Below, in pieces: positions 57,625 through 64,000 of a stretch of 64,000 nucleotides of DNA. The notes under the pieces are model-generated. The model searched no databases, had not been told where the DNA came from, and saw only the letters and a program-made list of their open reading frames with translations. Position numbers and translations under genes: made by a program. Source of the DNA: Metallibacterium scheffleri (GTDB taxonomy: Bacteria > Pseudomonadota > Gammaproteobacteria > Xanthomonadales > Rhodanobacteraceae); assembly GCF_002077135.1 (NCBI RefSeq), contig NZ_LDOS01000002.1, forward strand, positions 434,001 through 498,000, read 5' to 3'. The number at the start of each line of letters is the position of its first letter. Position 1 is the stretch's first letter.

Positions 57625-58919
57625 AAACCCTGTTTGAACGCGGCAAGAAAGGCGAACGCGCGCTGCTGGTGCTGCCGCATGCGCGCGGCGGCGGTGATGC
57701 CGAAGCCGACGCGCGCGAGTTCGAGGAACTGGCGCGCTCGGCCGGCGCGGAGGTGCTGGAGCGTGTCGGCGCGCGCGTCGACACGCCCAATCCGCGTTTC
57801 TACATCGGTAGTGGCAAGGCCGACGAGCTGAAAACCCTCATCGCGGCGCTGGATGCCGATCTGGTGCTGGTTGATCACGCACTCAGCCCAGTGCAGGAGC
57901 GCAACCTTGAAGCGCATCTGGGCGTACGCGTGGTGGATCGCGCGGGGTTGATCCTGGATATCTTCGCGCAGCGCGCGCGCTCGCACGAGGGCAAGCTCGA
58001 GGTCGAACTGGCACAACTCAAGCACCTGGCCACGCGCCTGGTGCGCGGCTGGACCCATCTCGAGCGCCAGCGCGGCGGCATCGGCATGCGCGGCCCCGGT
58101 GAGACGCAGCTGGAAACCGACCGCCGCCTGCTCGGCGAGCGCGTCAAGCAATTGCAGCGGCGCCTCGAAAAAGTGCGCACGCAGCGCGGCCAGCAGCGCC
58201 GCGCGCGCCTCGATGGCGGCGTGCTGCGCGTGGCGCTGGTCGGTTACACCAATGCCGGCAAATCGACGCTGTTCAATGCCTTGACGCGCGCCGAGGTCTA
58301 TACCGCCAACAAGCTGTTCGCCACGCTCGATCCGACCGTGCGCCGCATCGATGACCTGAGCTGTGGTCCGCTGGTGCTGGCGGATACGGTCGGTTTCGTG
58401 CGCAAGTTGCCGCATGATCTGGTGGCCGCGTTTCGCGCCACGCTGTCCGAGGCGCGCGACGCCGATCTGCTGCTGCACGTCACCGACGCCGCGGACACCG
58501 AGCGCGAGCAGCACATCAAGGTGGTCAACGAGGTACTTGAGGAAATCGGCGCCGGTGCGGTGCCCCAGTTGCAGGTCATGAACAAGATCGATCTGCTCGA
58601 GCAGCGACCGTCACTGGACCGCGACGGGGCTGGTGATGCGCAGCGCGTGTGGCTGGCAGCGGCATGTGGGTCAGGCCTGGACCTGCTGCGCAGCGCGCTC
58701 GGCGAGCGCCTCGGCGGCGTGCGCGTGCGTGGCGAGCTGCATCTCGATGCCGCCGCCGGGCGCTTGCACGCGCGGCTCAAGACGCTGGGTGCGCTGGTCA
58801 GCGAGGAGTTCGACGATCGTGGCTGGCATTTGCGGATCGACGCACCGCGCAGCGTGCTGGAGCCTTTGCGCGCCCATGCGGGCGCCGCGCTGAATGCGCT
58901 GCTCGGCCCGCTGCCGTGA
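57621..58919 (+). CDS. hflX: Ribosome-associated GTPase HflX
   Basis: This protein of about 432 residues splits or rescues stalled ribosomes. Motifs are the HflX domain signature [17 protein letters not shown], the P-loop [24 protein letters not shown] and NKIDLL. No ATG lies before the conserved start [18 protein letters not shown] chose the CTG at 57621, which overlaps the hfq stop (CTGA) and lies 9 bases after AGGA. A GTG at 57669 would cut 16 residues, including the ERALLVLP strand. The gene itself is certain; the start is inferred. Confidence 0.92.
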   Translation: MKTLFERGKKGERALLVLPHARGGGDAEADAREFEELARSAGAEVLERVGARVDTPNPRFYIGSGKADELKTLIAALDADLVLVDHALSPVQERNLEAHLGVRVVDRAGLILDIFAQRARSHEGKLEVELAQLKHLATRLVRGWTHLERQRGGIGMRGPGETQLETDRRLLGERVKQLQRRLEKVRTQRGQQRRARLDGGVLRVALVGYTNAGKSTLFNALTRAEVYTANKLFATLDPTVRRIDDLSCGPLVLADTVGFVRKLPHDLVAAFRATLSEARDADLLLHVTDAADTEREQHIKVVNEVLEEIGAGAVPQLQVMNKIDLLEQRPSLDRDGAGDAQRVWLAAACGSGLDLLRSALGERLGGVRVRGELHLDAAAGRLHARLKTLGALVSEEFDDRGWHLRIDAPRSVLEPLRAHAGAALNALLGPLP

Positions 58920-58963
58920 ACCCGGTCTTTTGTCATGCACGCCCCCGGCAGGTTGCGCAGGGC

Positions 58964-58972
58964 TGCTAAAAT
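58964..58972 (+). promoter_or_regulatory. Possible extended -10 box upstream of hflK
   Basis: TGC-TAAAAT is a good extended -10 match in the 244-base hflX-hflK gap. No -35 is seen at normal spacing. The leader would be about 185 bases. Nothing else could be supported in this gap. Confidence 0.35.
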
Positions 58973-59163
58973 GCCACGGTTGCGCGGCGCAAGCCCTTCG
59001 GGACATGTGCCGCCCGTGGTGCCAGGCAATGCTGCAGCGCTTGCCGCGCAGCGAGCCTGGACGGTACCGGATCCGTGCAGCACGGCGGCTTCGGTTGCGC
59101 GCGCAGGCGCGGTCGATGCGCGATGTGCACAGCCCTGAACATTCATCTGACGAGTGACACAAC

Positions 59164-60303
59164 ATGGCCTGGAATGAACCCGGCGGCGGCCAACGCGACC
59201 CATGGGGACGCGGTAGTGGTGGTGGCAAGAGCCCCGATCTCGAGGCCTGGCTGAAGCGCCTGCGTCAGCGTCTGGGCAGTTTTCGCGGTGGTGGTGGCGG
59301 TGTTGGCAGCATCGGCACGATCATCGTCGCCCTGTTGCTGGCGTGGCTGCTGTTTGATTCGTGGACGGTGATCAATGCCAGCCAGGTGGGTGTGGTCACG
59401 CGCTTCGGTGCCTACCAGAGCACCCTGCCACCCGGTTTCCATTTCGTTCTACCGCGCCCGATCGATACCGTGCGCAAGGTCGACATGACCTCGGTGCGCT
59501 CGGTCTCGGACAAGATGCAGATGCTGACCAAGGACGAGAACATCGTGCAGGTCGATTTCAACATCCAGTACCAGGTCAACAACGCCGAGCAGTATCTGTT
59601 CTCGATGCAGGATCCGGACGAGGCCGTGCGTCAGGCCGCCGAGGCCGCCGTGCGACGCGTGGTCGGCGCCAGCACCATGGACACGATCCTGTCCGGCGAG
59701 GGCGCGGCCATGGTGGCGGCCACGCAACAGTCCCTGCAGCAATTGCTCAACAGCTACAACACCGGCATCACCATCACCGAGGTCAATTTCCAGAACATTT
59801 CGCCGCCGGCCGAGGTGAAAGCCGCGTTCGACGACGTCAACCGCGCGCGCGAGGACAAGCAGCGCATCGAGGACGAGGCCAAGGCCTACGCCAGCAAGAT
59901 CCTGCCCGAGGCACGCGGCAACGCGGCGCGTATCGTCGCCGGCGCACAGGCTTACGAGATCACCCGCGAGGTGCGTGCGCAAGGTGAGTCGCAGCGCTTC
60001 CTGGCCATGCTCAAGGAATACCACGCCGCGCCCGCAGTGACGCGCAAGCGCCTGTGGCTGGAAACCATCGAACAGATCATGGCCGCCAACACCAAGGTGG
60101 TCGATGAGGGCACGGGCCGCAACCTGATCTACCTGCCCCTGCCGCATTCAGGCGGCGCGCCCGCTCCGGCCACACCCACGGCACTACTGCCGGGCGTAGG
60201 CGCTGAATTGCAGGCGCCCGCGGCCAGCAGCAGCTCGGCGGTGGTGCCGCAAAGCGCGGTTCCGATCAGCGCGTCCGGCAGCACGCAGGGAGGTCAGTCA
60301 TGA
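59164..60303 (+). CDS. hflK: FtsH protease regulator HflK
   Basis: This 379-residue SPFH/band-7 protein forms the membrane cage with HflC that limits FtsH access to substrates. A Gly-rich N-terminus precedes the membrane helix (about 54-72). The band-7 domain (about 75-240) contains GVVTRFGAYQSTLPPGFHFVLP and DENIVQVDFNIQYQV. The C-terminal coiled coil ends in an Ala/Ser/Pro tail. The stop overlaps the hflC start (ATGA). Confidence 0.96.
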   Translation: MAWNEPGGGQRDPWGRGSGGGKSPDLEAWLKRLRQRLGSFRGGGGGVGSIGTIIVALLLAWLLFDSWTVINASQVGVVTRFGAYQSTLPPGFHFVLPRPIDTVRKVDMTSVRSVSDKMQMLTKDENIVQVDFNIQYQVNNAEQYLFSMQDPDEAVRQAAEAAVRRVVGASTMDTILSGEGAAMVAATQQSLQQLLNSYNTGITITEVNFQNISPPAEVKAAFDDVNRAREDKQRIEDEAKAYASKILPEARGNAARIVAGAQAYEITREVRAQGESQRFLAMLKEYHAAPAVTRKRLWLETIEQIMAANTKVVDEGTGRNLIYLPLPHSGGAPAPATPTALLPGVGAELQAPAASSSSAVVPQSAVPISASGSTQGGQS

Positions 60304-61163
60304 GCAAGCCCATCCTCATCGCCATCGCCGTGTTGCTGGTGCTGCTCGGTTACAACAGCATGTTCACCGTGCGTCAGGATCAGTCGGCATTGCTGCTGCA
60401 GTTCGGGCGCATCGTGCGCAGTGATTACAAGCCTGGCCTGTATTTCAAGCTGCCGTTCGTGCAGGAAGACGTGAAATTCGACAAGCGCATCCTGACCCTC
60501 AATGCGCAGCCGGAGCGCTACTTCACCGCCGAAAAGAAAGTGGTCAACGTCGATTTCTACGTGAAATGGCGCGTGGCCAATCCCGCGTTGTTCTACCAGT
60601 CCACTGCGGGCAGCGAGACGCAGGCCGAGGCGCGCCTCAGCCCCATGGTCAAGGACGCATTGCGTTTCGAGTTCAGCGCATTGCCTCTGGATGAACTGGT
60701 GTCGGGTGGCCGCAACGATGTGACCAAGCGCGTGCGCGATCAGGCCAACAACTCTGCCATGCGCACGCTGGGCGTGCAGATCGTCGATGTGCGCATCAAG
60801 CAGATCGACCTGCCCGAATCGGTCAGCGAGTCGGTATTCAAGCGCATGAGCGCCGAGCGCATGAGCCTGGCCAATGCGTTGCGTTCCAGCGGCGAGGAAG
60901 CTGCCGCGAAGATCCGTGCCGATGCCGACAAACAGGCGCAGGTGCTGGTGGCGCAAGCCGATAGTCAGGCCTCGGAATTGCGCGGTCAGGGTGACGCGCA
61001 GGCGGCCGAGATCTACGCCAAGGCCTACGGCCAGGACCCGAAGTTCTTCGATTTCTACCGTTCACTGGAAGCCTATCGACGCAGCTTCGGCCAAGGCCAC
61101 GGCGTGCTGCTGCTCAAGCCGAACTCCGAGTTCCTGCACTACTTCGACGCGCCAGGGCAGTGA
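60300..61163 (+). CDS. hflC: FtsH protease regulator HflC
   Basis: This 287-residue partner of HflK has an N-terminal membrane helix (about 4-22). The band-7 domain includes QSALLLQFGRIVRSDYKPGLYFKLPF and QIVDVRIKQIDLPESVSESVFKRM. A helical C-terminus includes ADSQASELRGQGDAQAAEIYAKAYG. It is translationally coupled to hflK. Confidence 0.96.
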   Translation: MSKPILIAIAVLLVLLGYNSMFTVRQDQSALLLQFGRIVRSDYKPGLYFKLPFVQEDVKFDKRILTLNAQPERYFTAEKKVVNVDFYVKWRVANPALFYQSTAGSETQAEARLSPMVKDALRFEFSALPLDELVSGGRNDVTKRVRDQANNSAMRTLGVQIVDVRIKQIDLPESVSESVFKRMSAERMSLANALRSSGEEAAAKIRADADKQAQVLVAQADSQASELRGQGDAQAAEIYAKAYGQDPKFFDFYRSLEAYRRSFGQGHGVLLLKPNSEFLHYFDAPGQ

Positions 61164-61216
61164 GCCGGGCTCGCGGTTTCCTGTGCCGCATGGCGCTGGA
61201 CGAGTCGTGTGCGTAG

Positions 61217-62749
<1,533 letters not shown>

Positions 62750-62768
62750 GCTGACCGGAACGCGTGAT

Positions 62769-64000
62769 TCAAGTGGTCGCGCGCTTGGAGCTTTTGCGTG
62801 TCGATGCGGCGTGGGTCGCGACTTCCGTCGACTCCGCCATCCCTGCCATGCAGGCGCGATTGCGGCCTGCGTGCTTGGCCCGGTACAGCGCCTGATCAGC
62901 CAGCCTCACCAGCAGCCGCGCGTTGTGCTGTGGCATCGGTATCAGGCTGGTCGCGCCGACGCTGAGTGAAATCCGCCCCAGCGGGGTGGCGGTGTGCACG
63001 ATGCGCGCGGCGAACACGGTCTTGCGCACGCGCTCGGCCACGGCCAGTGCCATGGTGGCGTCGATCCCGGGCAGGACGATCGCGAATTCCTCGCCACCGT
63101 AGCGCGCGAACACGCTGTCCTCATCGCGCAGCGCGCGCCGGATCAACGCGCCCACGCGGCTCAGGCAGGCGTCGCCAGCGGGGTGGCCATAGTGATCGTT
63201 GTAGGCCTTGAAGTGGTCGATGTCGACGATCAGCATGCCCAGCGGCTGCTGCCGGGTTTTGGCCAGGTGCCAGGCGTCGCGCAGCGCCTGCTCGAAGCCG
63301 CGCCGGTTTTTGGCACCGGTCAATTCATCGGTGCGGCTGAGCTTGTCGAGGCTGCGGTTGCTCCGCTTGAGTCGCGTGTTGACGCGCGCCAGTTCGGCAG
63401 CCAGAGCGCTTGCCTTGCGGTTCATGGAGGTCAGCTGTGCCTGCAGCAGGCGCAAATGCAGCACGCCGCCGATCTGATCGGCCAACACATCCAGCACCTC
63501 GCGTATCTCGGCCGTGAAACTCTCGGCGCTGGGACTTTCCAGATTGAGCAAGCCGAGAATCACGCCGGCATGCTTGATCGGAATCAGCAGCTCCGCCTGG
63601 GTCAGGGTGCTGCCGACCACATAGTCGGCCTCAACGCGGACATCAGGGACATACAGCGTGTGCCCCAGACGCAGCGCCTTGCCGGTGAGACCACGTTGCG
63701 CCGACCACAAACTGCCCGGTGTCAGCGCGAACCGGGTCGAGTTGCCGGCAGCAGCGCGCAGACGCCAGCGTGTATCCGATTCGCGCAGGATCAACGTCGC
63801 CAGGCTCAGGCTGAAGCGCTCGCGCAGGTAGGCGATCACACCAGCGAGCAGTACGTCGAGGTCGTCCTCGAACAGCAGCACGTGCGAGAGGTCCAGCATC
63901 AGGTCGGCCAGGCTGGCGCGTGCGTGCAAGCGCTCCAGCGCCAGCCGACGCGCCAGTCCGGGCAGCATCGGGCGCAGCAGTGTCGCCAGCCGCTGCCGGG
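62769..64000 (-). CDS. GAF-GGDEF diguanylate cyclase, 5' end outside the window
   Basis: The protein has a GAF domain (about residues 25-170 counted from the ATG at 63968), a short coiled linker (about 175-205) and a GGDEF domain (about 210-375). The GGDEF domain has the active-site motif YGGEEF intact and LTGAKNRRGFEQAL at its start. It should make cyclic di-GMP. The frame stays open from 63968 to the window edge and encodes plausible sequence (RQRLATLLRP), so the true start probably lies beyond base 64000. The GAF ligand is unknown. Confidence 0.9.
   Translation of the reverse strand, partial: RQRLATLLRPMLPGLARRLALERLHARASLADLMLDLSHVLLFEDDLDVLLAGVIAYLRERFSLSLATLILRESDTRWRLRAAAGNSTRFALTPGSLWSAQRGLTGKALRLGHTLYVPDVRVEADYVVGSTLTQAELLIPIKHAGVILGLLNLESPSAESFTAEIREVLDVLADQIGGVLHLRLLQAQLTSMNRKASALAAELARVNTRLKRSNRSLDKLSRTDELTGAKNRRGFEQALRDAWHLAKTRQQPLGMLIVDIDHFKAYNDHYGHPAGDACLSRVGALIRRALRDEDSVFARYGGEEFAIVLPGIDATMALAVAERVRKTVFAARIVHTATPLGRISLSVGATSLIPMPQHNARLLVRLADQALYRAKHAGRNRACMAGMAESTEVATHAASTRKSSKRATT

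Overview
This is a GC-rich (roughly two-thirds G+C by eye), gene-dense chromosomal window from a gammaproteobacterium, most probably of the order Lysobacterales (Xanthomonadales), close to the Rhodanobacteraceae/Xanthomonadaceae. The inference rests on gene order (prs-rplY-pth-ychF; ribH-nusB-thiL-pgpA; hfq-hflX-hflK-hflC-purA), a manganese riboswitch in front of a GDT1-family exporter, a RibB carrying a decayed cyclohydrolase domain, and a PepSY-phoP-phoQ operon. No rRNA, complete tRNA, CRISPR array, transposase or integrase was found.

Layout. Bases 1-2931: end of prs, then rplY, pth and ychF. Bases 3089-9533: an accessory minus-strand operon of five overlapping genes. It encodes a short methylase-like protein, an Xre/ImmA-type metalloprotease, a DUF4411 PIN-domain protein, an Eco57I-like adenine methylase and a large protein joining a GIY-YIG-like domain to a superfamily 2 helicase. 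This is the main candidate for an unusual defence system. Bases 9668-11385: peptidoglycan recycling (amgK-murU). Bases 11517-13950: ribH-nusB-thiL-pgpA. Bases 13955-16217: GDT1-family exporter with its Mn2+ riboswitch, then amt. Bases 16431-24396: dcp, valS, an exported repeat protein, gmhB and a gmhA-hldC gene fusion. Bases 24405-27316: dacB coupled to a phospholipase D-like gene. Bases 27596-31320: small membrane, FAD, GIY-YIG and YkgJ proteins and an EamA permease. Bases 31376-35153: acetoacetyl-CoA ligase and etfBA. Bases 35255-40917: ATP-grasp protein, dusA, PepSY-phoPQ, mtfA and a small exported protein. Bases 41019-45401: ribB, a metal-site orphan and a GNAT-minC-minD-minE operon. Bases 45541-47357: a DesK/DesR-like two-component pair. 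Bases 47517-53917: an anchored SRPBCC protein and a Gld-type ABC exporter with two auxiliary proteins and a DUF423 protein. Bases 54026-62749: alkA-like glycosylase, TPR-sulfotransferase, miaA, hfq, hflX, hflK, hflC, purA. Bases 62769-64000: a GAF-GGDEF diguanylate cyclase cut by the window edge.

Most of the window is housekeeping, tightly packed and linked by 1-4 base stop/start overlaps. The accessory region differs: its methylase gene (about 5640-6620) is visibly richer in A+T than its neighbours, and its five genes form one coupled translation unit. Other points of note are the gmhA-hldC fusion, the riboswitch, a duplicated purA 5' end, a probable CTG start for hflX overlapping the hfq stop codon, a tandem 39-residue repeat in an exported protein, and two REP-like palindromes.
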